Part shown: positions 16,917 through 24,408 of the stretch, in pieces
Layout: every line of letters starts with the position of its first letter
Numbering within the stretch: the stretch's first letter is position 1
Origin: Vibrio artabrorum
Lineage (GTDB): Bacteria > Pseudomonadota > Gammaproteobacteria > Enterobacterales > Vibrionaceae
Assembly (NCBI RefSeq): GCF_024347295.1
Contig: NZ_AP025458.1
Location: forward strand, 1,054,001 to 1,118,000
Direction of reading: 5' to 3'
DNA length: 64,000 nt
Notes under the pieces: model-generated
The model's input: only the letters and a program-made list of their open reading frames with translations
Database searches by the model: none
What the model was told of the DNA's origin: nothing
Made by a program: the position numbers and the translations under genes

Positions 16917-18308
16917 GTGAAGCAACCGTTTAGATTCGCGTCCATCGCCTTGTTGTCAGCTTTGACCGTGGGTTGTGCCAGTATGTCGGCAGGAAGTTTG
17001 TTCAGTCATTACAGCGCGCAAAATAAAGCGATATACCAAGCCGTAAAATCTGGAGACTATTCAGAGGCTCAACAAAAATTACCCGATTACGCGGCTGGCG
17101 ACATCCTTGATAATTTTGAAAGGGGCAGAATTAATCTACTTGATCAAAAGTATCCGGAGAGTAAATCTTCGTTTGAGTTGGCCGATCAAGCGGTCAAAGA
17201 TCAACAAAATAAAGCGGTGATATCGATTTCTGACAGCGCAACCAGTGTAGGGGCGTTGGCGGTAAATGATAATATTACCGAGTATGTGCCACCCGATTAC
17301 GAGTTAGGTTTTCTTCATCTTTACCTGGGGTTAAATTACCTAAAGAAAAACGATTTAGAAGGTGCGGTGATTGAAATGCGTCGCGCCAACCAAGTGCAAG
17401 AACAAGCGAAGAAACAACGTGAATCTGAGTTAGAAAGAGCGGCCAGCGATGCGAGACAGCAAGGGTTGTCTGCTAATGTCGGCAGCATCCTTGCGAATTA
17501 TCCAGACGCGGGCAAAAAGCTGCAGTCTGTTCAGAATGCGTATTTGATGTTTTTGTCGGGTTTGCTTTATGAAGCCTCCAACGATCTTAATAGCGCTTAT
17601 GTCGATTATCGCCGAGCTCTGGCTGTGATGCCTGACAACCAAGAAATCATCGACAGAACGATGGCAACCGCCACGCGTTTAGGCATGCGACAAGATTTAG
17701 CTGCATTGAAAAAGCGTTACAAGCCATCATCTAAGCTTGATAAAGGTCAAGGTCGTGTGATTGTTTTGCAAGAGCAGAGCGCTGTTCAAGCGATGGACAG
17801 TTGGCGATTGGATTTACCGGTTTATGACAGTCGTGACCGAGGGGCAATATACTCTCTTGCGCTGCCATATTATGCGAAGCAAAACATGGAGCGATTCTCT
17901 GCCTTGCGAATCAGTGGACAACCGTTACCAGAACACTTGATCACTGATGTCAATGCGATGGCGCAGAACGATTTATCGGAACGAATGACGAGTATTGTTA
18001 TTCGCCAAGCGTTGCGAGTGGTCGCGAAAGATCGTATTCGTAAAGAAGCAGCCAAGGGCGATGATGTTGGCAACCTCTTGTTTAATGTGTGGAACACACT
18101 GACAGAGCAACCGGATACGCGCAGTTGGCAATCTTTACCTGCTGAGGTTAAGAGCAGCACGTTTGTAGCAAATAGCGGTCAATATACGTTAGAAGCAGGC
18201 GCTATAACGTATGATTTTGATATTCGTGAAGGGCAGACCACCTTGGTTTGGGTTTCTCGACAAGGGAACAACGCAACAATGTGGCATAAACAGCTAGGGA
18301 GGCTGTAA
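16917..18308 (+). CDS. COG3014-type lipoprotein, TPR-like, next to lpoB
   Basis: This 463-residue protein starts with a lipoprotein signal peptide ending in Thr-Val-Gly-Cys (Cys20), and the Ser at +2 fits outer membrane sorting. Residues 30-260 are helical with TPR-like repeats; a conserved segment reads Tyr-Glu-Leu-Gly-Phe-Leu-His-Leu-Tyr near 125. The second half is a mixed alpha/beta domain. Its function is not established. Position directly before ycfL and lpoB suggests a role at the outer membrane in lipoprotein or peptidoglycan synthase control, but that is inference. GTG is the start, with GGAGA upstream. The stop overlaps the ycfL start by one base. Confidence 0.85.
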   Translation: MKQPFRFASIALLSALTVGCASMSAGSLFSHYSAQNKAIYQAVKSGDYSEAQQKLPDYAAGDILDNFERGRINLLDQKYPESKSSFELADQAVKDQQNKAVISISDSATSVGALAVNDNITEYVPPDYELGFLHLYLGLNYLKKNDLEGAVIEMRRANQVQEQAKKQRESELERAASDARQQGLSANVGSILANYPDAGKKLQSVQNAYLMFLSGLLYEASNDLNSAYVDYRRALAVMPDNQEIIDRTMATATRLGMRQDLAALKKRYKPSSKLDKGQGRVIVLQEQSAVQAMDSWRLDLPVYDSRDRGAIYSLALPYYAKQNMERFSALRISGQPLPEHLITDVNAMAQNDLSERMTSIVIRQALRVVAKDRIRKEAAKGDDVGNLLFNVWNTLTEQPDTRSWQSLPAEVKSSTFVANSGQYTLEAGAITYDFDIREGQTTLVWVSRQGNNATMWHKQLGRL

Positions 18309-18700
18309 TGAAAAAGTGGTTAGTGAGCTTAGTCGCGGTTATGACATTTATGGTTCTGGCCGGTTGTGCTGATAATACAGCGGGCGTCAGGGTAGATAGC
18401 TTGACTCAGAATGTATTCTTTGGAGACAAGGTATTAGGCAGCCGGTTAATCGTTGACGATATTCGGACCGATCAAGTTAATGGTCATACAAGAGGTATTG
18501 TTCGTTTAAGCAGTGACTATAAAGGTGACCAAAATATCCTTTACCGTTTTTACTGGTATGACGATGCGGGCCTTGAGGTCAACCTAAAGCAAGGACCTTG
18601 GAAGCAAGCGATTGTTCGTGGTTTCGAAAGTCTTTCGCTGTCTGAAGTGTCGGTAAACCCGAACGCAACTCAATTTCGAGTTCAGTTCCGAGAGCAGTAA
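18308..18700 (+). CDS. ycfL: YcfL-family lipoprotein
   Basis: A 130-residue lipoprotein with signal peptide and lipobox Leu-Ala-Gly-Cys (Cys20), then a compact beta-rich domain of about 105 residues. Conserved-looking segments are Val-Asn-Gly-His-Thr-Arg-Gly and Phe-Tyr-Trp-Tyr-Asp. YcfL proteins are encoded just before lpoB in enterobacteria as here. The biochemical role is not known. It overlaps the preceding gene by one base and is probably translated from the same message. Confidence 0.85.
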   Translation: MKKWLVSLVAVMTFMVLAGCADNTAGVRVDSLTQNVFFGDKVLGSRLIVDDIRTDQVNGHTRGIVRLSSDYKGDQNILYRFYWYDDAGLEVNLKQGPWKQAIVRGFESLSLSEVSVNPNATQFRVQFREQ

Positions 18701-18793
18701 GTCAGATTTTGATAAGCGGATCTATTGATTCGCCAAAACAACTATTTAAGAGTAAGGGTGTGGCCCCACTCAGTGATAATTTGAGGAAGTAAA

Positions 18794-19384
18794 ATGAAAA
18801 AGAGTGTCATTGCGCTACTAGGTTTAGCGGTTATTTTAGGCGGTTGTTCAAATAAGGTAAGTTATGGCGATGCACAAGCTGTAGAAACCACGACAATCGA
18901 TTTTGGTTCAACTGACCTTCAAAAGATTGCAGGTGAAATGGTTGATAGCATGATGGCTTCTGGTTCTGTAGCCTATCTCACTCGTGAACAACGTCCAATC
19001 GTGTTCGTAGAGCGAATCAAGAATAAAACCAGTGAGCACATCGATACAGAATCAATCACGGACACCATCAGTACAAAAATGCTCAACTCTGGTAAGTTCC
19101 GTTTCGTTGATATGGATCGTGTCGAGTCTGTTCGTGAACAACTGAATTTCCAAAACAATGATGAGCTTGTAAATCAAAGCTCAGCGATTCAATTCGGTAA
19201 GATGGTTGGTGCGCAATACATGTTGTACGGCAATCTATCAAGCATCGTGAAGAAAGACGGCAGCGACGAAGATGTATACTACAAGATGACGATGCGTCTT
19301 ATGGATCTTGAGTCGGGTTTGATTGAATGGGCTGATGAAACTGAAATCCGTAAGCAACAATCTAAGAGCCTACTGGGTCTCTAA
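18794..19384 (+). CDS. lpoB: Penicillin-binding protein activator LpoB
   Basis: This 196-residue outer membrane lipoprotein (lipobox Leu-Gly-Gly-Cys, Cys18) reaches through the periplasm to stimulate the bifunctional peptidoglycan synthase PBP1B. After a short linker the LpoB domain runs from about residue 55, with Pro-Ile-Val-Phe-Val-Glu-Arg-Ile-Lys-Asn-Lys-Thr, Ser-Gly-Lys-Phe-Arg-Phe-Val-Asp and Gly-Ala-Gln-Tyr-Met-Leu-Tyr-Gly-Asn. The linker lacks the long Pro-rich stretch of the E. coli protein, which is 213 residues. GAGGAAG lies before the ATG. A terminator follows the gene. Confidence 0.92.
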   Translation: MKKSVIALLGLAVILGGCSNKVSYGDAQAVETTTIDFGSTDLQKIAGEMVDSMMASGSVAYLTREQRPIVFVERIKNKTSEHIDTESITDTISTKMLNSGKFRFVDMDRVESVREQLNFQNNDELVNQSSAIQFGKMVGAQYMLYGNLSSIVKKDGSDEDVYYKMTMRLMDLESGLIEWADETEIRKQQSKSLLGL

Positions 19385-19467
19385 TTTCGCTTACTTGCCC
19401 TCTAAGTCACTATTGACAGCGCTTAGCTAGGTCATAGGCCAATGTGGGGCATTGCGTGTTATTAATG

Positions 19468-19503
19468 AAAAGACACTGGCTTTTTGGTCAGTGTCTTTTT
19501 TGT
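19468..19503 (+). terminator. Rho-independent terminator after lpoB
   Basis: A perfect 11-bp stem (19468-19478 with 19489-19499) is followed by T residues. It separates lpoB from the kinase gene, though read-through is possible. Confidence 0.88.
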
Positions 19504-19535
19504 AGGGCAATGAAGACATTGATAGGGAATAAGTA

Positions 19536-20390
19536 ATGGCAATTTTTTCTTGGTCTGAAGCCAAACTTCTTGATACCAGTTTGAGTTCGCTTGATGGTTA
19601 CTTTTCTGATCCCCCAATCCGAGCGCAGACGCTGACTGGTGGTTTGACCAATCGCTGTTGGAAGTTGGTTTTAGTTGATGGCACTGAGTATGTTTGGCGT
19701 CCTATCACACCGATAACTAAAGCGTTCTTCATTTCGCGTCATGAAGAATATCAAGTGCTCTCGGCAATAGAACGTCTTGGTATTGGGCCAAGTCCTATCG
19801 TGGTGAATGATCTGGGGTTATTGGTTGAGTGGATTGCTGGCGATACGCTCTATGAAGGTTTAGAGCTTGATGATTTGCTGAAAACACTGATCTCAGTGCA
19901 TTTGGTTAACACGAAACGATTGCCTCTCCAACCATTCTGTTTTACGGCGCGAGTTGATCATTACTGGTTGCAGCTTGATGCGATTCATAAGACGGAAACT
20001 TGCACCCAAATATATCAAGAGTGGCGTATACCTCCCAGTATCCCAAGTGTTGATTTGTCTTTGTGTCATTTTGATCTCGGTGGCTATAATCTCGTGAGAA
20101 GCCACGAGGGGATTAAAGTCATTGATTGGGAATATGCGGCGCTTGCAGACCCTAGGCTTGACTTAACATTAACGATTTCGGCTGCCCGCGTGTCTGTCAC
20201 TGAAGCGGTTCAAACGTATTGTCAGTTACGCGGCATTCATGACGTTCAACCTTGGCTTAAGGGGGTAGAGGCGTGGTTACCACGAAGTAGAATGATGGCA
20301 ATGTTATGGTATTTACTCGCCCATCAATTGTGGGGCGATGAAATTTACCTGGATGAAGCAGAGGTACTCTGCCGTACTTTCTGTAGTTAG
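19536..20390 (+). CDS. ThiK-like phosphotransferase (APH/choline kinase fold)
   Basis: This 284-residue protein has the aminoglycoside/choline kinase fold. The N-lobe has Gly-Gly-Leu-Thr-Asn-Arg-Cys-Trp near residue 35. The catalytic loop reads Cys-His-Phe-Asp-Leu-Gly-Gly-Tyr-Asn (about 178-186), with the catalytic Asp and metal Asn, and the metal motif Val-Ile-Asp-Trp-Glu-Tyr follows near 200. In E. coli the gene between lpoB and nagZ/ycfP is thiK, thiamine kinase, so thiamine salvage is the best guess; other small-alcohol substrates remain possible because sequence similarity in this fold is loose. There is no signal peptide. Confidence 0.72.
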   Translation: MAIFSWSEAKLLDTSLSSLDGYFSDPPIRAQTLTGGLTNRCWKLVLVDGTEYVWRPITPITKAFFISRHEEYQVLSAIERLGIGPSPIVVNDLGLLVEWIAGDTLYEGLELDDLLKTLISVHLVNTKRLPLQPFCFTARVDHYWLQLDAIHKTETCTQIYQEWRIPPSIPSVDLSLCHFDLGGYNLVRSHEGIKVIDWEYAALADPRLDLTLTISAARVSVTEAVQTYCQLRGIHDVQPWLKGVEAWLPRSRMMAMLWYLLAHQLWGDEIYLDEAEVLCRTFCS

Positions 20391-20499
20391 GATCACGTTT
20401 AGGAAGTGAAAAATATAATTTCGGGGTTCTTCTCTTTAAAACCTTATTTTTCATGTTAGATTTATCTAAGCGTACCAGCATTCAACGGAGGAGGTACAA

Positions 20500-21039
20500 A
20501 TGATCATTTACCTGCATGGCTTCGATTCTACAAGCCCTGGCAATCACGAAAAAGTACTGCAGTTGCAATTCATTGATGATGACGTTCGTTTCGTTAACTA
20601 CAGTACTTTGCATCCCAAACATGATATGCAACATCTCCTAAAAGAAGTGCATAAAGTGATTGAACAATCTGATGATCCTCACCCAATTATCTGTGGTGTA
20701 GGGTTAGGTGGTTTTTGGTCTGAGCGCATCGGTTTCTTGTGTGGTATTAAGCAAGTGGTCTTCAACCCTAACCTACAGCCAGAAAAAAATATGGTTGGTC
20801 GAATTGATCGTCCAGAAGAATATGAAGACATCGCAACTAAGTGCGTCGCTCAGTATCGTATGAAAAACAAGGGACGTTGTTTAGTGATACTTTCACGTGA
20901 AGATGAAATTCACGATAACACTAAAACCGCAGCTGCACTTGAAGACTACTACGATATTATTTGGGATGAGAAAGAGAGTCATAAATTCAAAAAGATCTCT
21001 CAACACGTTCAAGCCATGAAAGCGTTTAAAAACGCGTAA
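20500..21039 (+). CDS. ycfP: YcfP family protein (alpha/beta-hydrolase fold)
   Basis: The 179-residue protein begins [10 protein letters not shown], the hallmark of YcfP/YqiA proteins. The expected nucleophile elbow reads Cys-Gly-Val-Gly-Leu-Gly-Gly near residues 65-71, with Gly where a serine nucleophile would sit. The E. coli protein has the same change, so this is a family feature and not damage. Catalysis as an ordinary esterase is therefore doubtful. The start has a very strong ribosome binding site (GGAGGAGG). It closes the hinT-to-ycfP run and has its own terminator. Confidence 0.9.
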   Translation: MIIYLHGFDSTSPGNHEKVLQLQFIDDDVRFVNYSTLHPKHDMQHLLKEVHKVIEQSDDPHPIICGVGLGGFWSERIGFLCGIKQVVFNPNLQPEKNMVGRIDRPEEYEDIATKCVAQYRMKNKGRCLVILSREDEIHDNTKTAAALEDYYDIIWDEKESHKFKKISQHVQAMKAFKNA

Positions 21040-21056
21040 TCACTTCGATTTATTAT

Positions 21057-21088
21057 AAAAGCAGTACTCATAGGAGTGCTGCTTTTTT
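21057..21088 (+). terminator. Rho-independent terminator after ycfP
   Basis: A 13-bp stem with one G-U pair (21057-21069 with 21074-21086) and a 4-nt loop is followed by T residues. Confidence 0.9.
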
Positions 21089-21201
21089 ACATCTAAACCC
21101 TAAAGACTGTTATGGACAAATCGTTGCATATTTTTTATCGATAACTTTGCTCCCACGTTAGTCGTTTCGTGACGAATCCTCTTTGAGAGTAAGGATTTTA
21201 G

Positions 21202-21261
21202 TTGCGGTCATCTTTTTGCTCTATATAATGTTCTGAAATAAAATATTTTGATAAATATCAA
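21202..21261 (+). promoter_or_regulatory. ndh promoter region with FNR-type box
   Basis: TTGCGG 21202-21207 and TATAAT 21224-21229, 16 bp apart, form a good sigma-70 promoter. A perfect FNR consensus, TTGAT-AAAT-ATCAA, lies at 21248-21261, about 20 bp after the expected transcription start, where bound protein would block RNA polymerase. FNR represses ndh in E. coli during anaerobiosis, so the same logic is inferred. The 260-bp leader beyond it shows no confident RNA element. Confidence 0.7.
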
Positions 21262-21523
21262 AAAAAATTGAGAGCGAGTGAGAAAACTTGCCCATAATTT
21301 GTGTTCTGCCTCTCAGGTAGCCACTTTTTTATCCGCGTGAGCAAAGTAGCAAGCCAATGTTTGTTGCTTGTAACCCCTCTAACTACTCGGTGAACTGTCG
21401 TTTTCTTTCGCGGTTATTCCGTAGGACACAACCTCTTTAAGAAGGCTGAGTAGAGACATAGAATTTATCGGTTGGAGTGATCGAGCCGAACCCCATTTAT
21501 TCATTTTGTAGAGGATTGTCATT

Positions 21524-22813
21524 GTGACCAAAATTATCGTAGTAGGCGGCGGTGCTGGTGGTTTAGAACTAGCGACGAAACTAGGTCGAACTTTAGGCCG
21601 AAAAAAACGCGCCCAGATTACTCTGGTTGACCGTAAAGCAAGTCACCTATGGAAACCGTTACTTCATGAAGTGGCAACCGGTTCATTGGATGAGGGTGTT
21701 GACGCGTTAAGTTACCGTGCACACGCAAAAAACCATTACTTCGATTTTCAAATGGGTAGCTTGAATGACATCGATCGTGAGCGTAAAGTGATTGTTCTGA
21801 GCGCGCTGAAAGATGAACATGGTGAGCTGCTTATGCCAAGCCGTGAACTTGAATACGATATTCTTGTTATGGCACTCGGCTCTACATCGAACGACTTCAA
21901 CACTCCTGGCGTTCGTGATAACTGTATTTTCCTTGATAGCCCAGAACAAGCTCACCGTTTCCGTACTGAAATGAACAACCAGTTCTTAAAGCTTCATGCC
22001 AAGAACGGTCAAGGTACGGTGGATATCGCGATTGTTGGTGCTGGTGCAACCGGTGTTGAGCTGTCTGCCGAGCTGCACAATGCAGTCAAAGAGCTACGTA
22101 CTTACGGTTTTGGTGACCTAGATTCAAGTAAGCTGAACGTGAACCTCGTGGAAGCGGGTGAGCGTATTCTCCCAGCTCTACCACCTCGCATTTCAAGCGC
22201 AGCACACTCTGAGTTAACGAAACTTGGTGTAAACGTTCGTACTAATACTATGGTGACTCAGGCTGACTCTGAAGGTCTAACAACCAAAGATGGCGACAAG
22301 ATCCAAGCTCAAATTATGGTTTGGGCAGCTGGTATCAAAGCCCCTGATTTTATAAAAGATATTGGTGATCTTGAAACGAACCGTATTAACCAGCTTATTG
22401 TGAAAGACACGTTGCAAACGACACTTGACGATAATATTTTTGTTATCGGTGATTTAGCACAATGTACACAAGCAGATGGTTCATTTGTTCCACCGCGTGC
22501 GCAAGCGGCCCATCAAATGGCAAGTTGTGCATTCAACAACATTATTGCGACGCTCAACGGCCGAGATCTTAAAAATTACGTTTACAAAGATAACGGCTCG
22601 CTTGTTTCTCTCAGTCGTTTCTCGACAGTAGGTAGCTTGATGGGTAACCTGACTAAAGGGTCAATGATGGTTGAAGGTCGTATTGCTCGTGTGGTGTACA
22701 TATCTCTGTATCGAATGCACCAAGTTGCGCTTCACGGTATCATTAAAACGTCGTTAATGATGTTGGTTGGCCGTATTAACCGTGTGCTTCGTCCAAACCT
22801 GAAGCTTCACTAA
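21524..22813 (+). CDS. ndh: Type II NADH:quinone oxidoreductase (non-pumping)
   Basis: This 429-residue membrane-associated flavoprotein passes electrons from NADH to quinone without moving protons. Two nucleotide folds are visible: FAD site [10 protein letters not shown] (residues 5-14) and NADH site [10 protein letters not shown] (about 170-180). A second FAD contact, [10 protein letters not shown], lies near 305, and a C-terminal amphipathic region with Arg and hydrophobic residues fits membrane docking. The start is GTG, with AGAGGA upstream. Expression is probably lowered without oxygen through the FNR-type box. Confidence 0.95.
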   Translation: MTKIIVVGGGAGGLELATKLGRTLGRKKRAQITLVDRKASHLWKPLLHEVATGSLDEGVDALSYRAHAKNHYFDFQMGSLNDIDRERKVIVLSALKDEHGELLMPSRELEYDILVMALGSTSNDFNTPGVRDNCIFLDSPEQAHRFRTEMNNQFLKLHAKNGQGTVDIAIVGAGATGVELSAELHNAVKELRTYGFGDLDSSKLNVNLVEAGERILPALPPRISSAAHSELTKLGVNVRTNTMVTQADSEGLTTKDGDKIQAQIMVWAAGIKAPDFIKDIGDLETNRINQLIVKDTLQTTLDDNIFVIGDLAQCTQADGSFVPPRAQAAHQMASCAFNNIIATLNGRDLKNYVYKDNGSLVSLSRFSTVGSLMGNLTKGSMMVEGRIARVVYISLYRMHQVALHGIIKTSLMMLVGRINRVLRPNLKLH

Positions 22814-22840
22814 TCAGTTAAGCTCTGCGACAAATAGAAT

Positions 22841-22869
22841 AAAAAAGAGCTCTTCGGAGCTCTTTTTTT
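22841..22869 (+). terminator. Rho-independent terminator after ndh
   Basis: A perfect 12-bp stem (22841-22852 with 22857-22868) capped by a TTCG tetraloop ends in a T run. The A tract on the other side lets it work on the minus strand for the acetyltransferase gene too. Confidence 0.93.
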
Positions 22870-22914
22870 GATCGTGTTGAAAACGTGACTTTCGAACGGT
22901 TGAATACAGTTCAG

Positions 22915-23460
22915 CTAAGATGTTGGCGGTATTACTGAATAAACGACGCCATCTCGGGGCTTACCGTTAAAGAGGTACCGGTTTTTGGCGATGGTTTCTC
23001 GTTCAGCGCCACAGCTCTCGATGAGTTTTTGACTAGGCAAGTTGTTTGTATCGCAGACAATCTCTAAACGCGTTAATTTAAGTTGGGCAAAGCAAAACTC
23101 AAATAGGGCATGAACGGCTTCTTTTGCGATACCTTGCCTTTGAAATTCATCCCCAACCCAATACCCTAAGCTTGCCATATTAAAGGTGTGGTAGAGTTCA
23201 TTGATCGCGACCATACCGACTAACTTATTGTCTTTTCGTTCAAAGATACCAAAGCCAAATGAATCAGCTTTGACCCAGTTTAAGCGCGTCGCCAGAATGA
23301 ATTTTTCTGATTCTACGATAGAAAATTCGCTGTGGCACCAGTCGAGCCATGGTAACAAACTGGGGGATGACTGAATCAGTTGAGACAATTCTTGGGCCTC
23401 AGAGGCTTCAATGATTTTGAGGCTAAGATTTTGTGTATGGATCTGAAAACTAGGACTCAT
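22915..23460 (-). CDS. GNAT acetyltransferase, RimL/RimJ-like
   Basis: A 181-residue GNAT-fold enzyme of the RimJ/RimL type that moves an acetyl group from acetyl-CoA to a protein N-terminus or small amine. Motif A is visible as Trp-Val-Gly-Asp-Glu-Phe-Gln-Arg-Gln-Gly-Ile-Ala-Lys-Glu-Ala (about 105-119), and motif B as Cys-Asp-Thr-Asn-Asn-Leu-Pro-Ser-Gln-Lys-Leu-Ile-Glu (about 140). The middle segment Gly-Met-Val-Ala-Ile-Asn fits RimL, the ribosomal protein L12 serine acetyltransferase, but paralogues are common. ATG 23460 is chosen; a TTG at 23472 in frame would add four residues. Neither has a clear ribosome binding site. Confidence 0.82.
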   Translation of the reverse strand: MSPSFQIHTQNLSLKIIEASEAQELSQLIQSSPSLLPWLDWCHSEFSIVESEKFILATRLNWVKADSFGFGIFERKDNKLVGMVAINELYHTFNMASLGYWVGDEFQRQGIAKEAVHALFEFCFAQLKLTRLEIVCDTNNLPSQKLIESCGAERETIAKNRYLFNGKPRDGVVYSVIPPTS

Positions 23461-23492
23461 AGGAGTTACCAATTAACATTATGAATGCTCAT

Positions 23493-23520
23493 AAAACGCC
23501 CTCACAATGGAGGGCGTTTA
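23493..23520 (-). terminator. Rho-independent terminator after csiV (minus strand)
   Basis: A perfect 10-bp stem (23494-23503 with 23510-23519) has a 6-nt loop and is followed on the minus strand by TTTT. It ends the minus-strand unit before the acetyltransferase gene. Confidence 0.75.
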
Positions 23521-23578
23521 GGGTTAATTATATTGTTAATTCTCAATACAAATATAGTGGAGCGCTGAACCTAACAAC

Positions 23579-24346
23579 TTATTGTGCAACGCGTCGAACT
23601 TGAATCACCATCCCAAACAGTGGGTGGTCAAGGTAGTGAGTCTCTGTACTGCGCATACGACGTTTTTGATTCATACGGTAGCTCTTTAGGAACTCTTCAA
23701 CTTCCACCGTTGGTGAAATCTCGGTTAAGTTACCGACTTGAACATTGCTTTCTGCTCCACTGACTGGTGAATCCAGTTCGATTTGTGGCTCTTTTAAGGT
23801 GACTTCACGAACGCTCGGTGCTTTTAAATCTAATGTTGTTTCAGCATATAGGTAGTGCTGCACGTAGATTTGTAACTTTCCGTCTAGTTCGTACAGTGGT
23901 TTATCAATGGTTTCTTCTTTGAAGCCATCAACCTCTGTTTTGGCTGAGGCCCCTTTTTGAGAGCCGTCAGGGTTAAAGTCTTTAGAGAAGTCTTTGCCTG
24001 CTTGAATATGGAAAATAGGAGCAGAGCTCTTCCCTTGGTCGCCTTGACGCCAAGCTTTATGGAAAAGAACTTTAAAACCTGCATGTTGGCGCAACTTATC
24101 TTTTTGAGGCGTCAGTTTGTATTCCGAGTAGGGAAGCATCTTAACGCCTTTCTTCGCGCGGTATTGGGTATCTTGAAATGCCCCGACATTCTCTAGAGAA
24201 ATTTTTGGCAGGGTATTTGGCCAAGATTCATTCACTTTTTCTGCATCAACAGCGCGCTTAAAAATGATCACTTCTATATCAAATTGTCTCTGTGCCAAAC
24301 TTGGCAGTGAGACGAACAATAGTAGCAGTGGGATCAGTCTTTTCAT
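23579..24346 (-). CDS. csiV: CsiV family periplasmic peptidoglycan-binding protein
   Basis: The 255-residue precursor has a Sec signal peptide (Met-Lys-Arg-Leu then a Leu-rich core, cleavage after Leu-Ala near residue 18), then the CsiV/PRK-type opening Phe-Asp-Ile-Glu-Val-Ile-Ile-Phe-Lys-Arg. In V. cholerae CsiV binds peptidoglycan and activates PBP1A through its lipoprotein partner LpoA, giving tolerance to D-amino acids and envelope stress. The C-terminal segment, Tyr-Leu-Asp-His-Pro-Leu-Phe-Gly-Met-Val-Ile-Gln-Val, is conserved in the family. It lies directly downstream of mfd on the same strand. Confidence 0.88.
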   Translation of the reverse strand: MKRLIPLLLLFVSLPSLAQRQFDIEVIIFKRAVDAEKVNESWPNTLPKISLENVGAFQDTQYRAKKGVKMLPYSEYKLTPQKDKLRQHAGFKVLFHKAWRQGDQGKSSAPIFHIQAGKDFSKDFNPDGSQKGASAKTEVDGFKEETIDKPLYELDGKLQIYVQHYLYAETTLDLKAPSVREVTLKEPQIELDSPVSGAESNVQVGNLTEISPTVEVEEFLKSYRMNQKRRMRSTETHYLDHPLFGMVIQVRRVAQ

Positions 24347-24408
24347 TTTTACTCCATCTTCCTGCCGAACTAACGGCTGGATAATTTATAGGTGCAGTGG
24401 GTTGGGCC

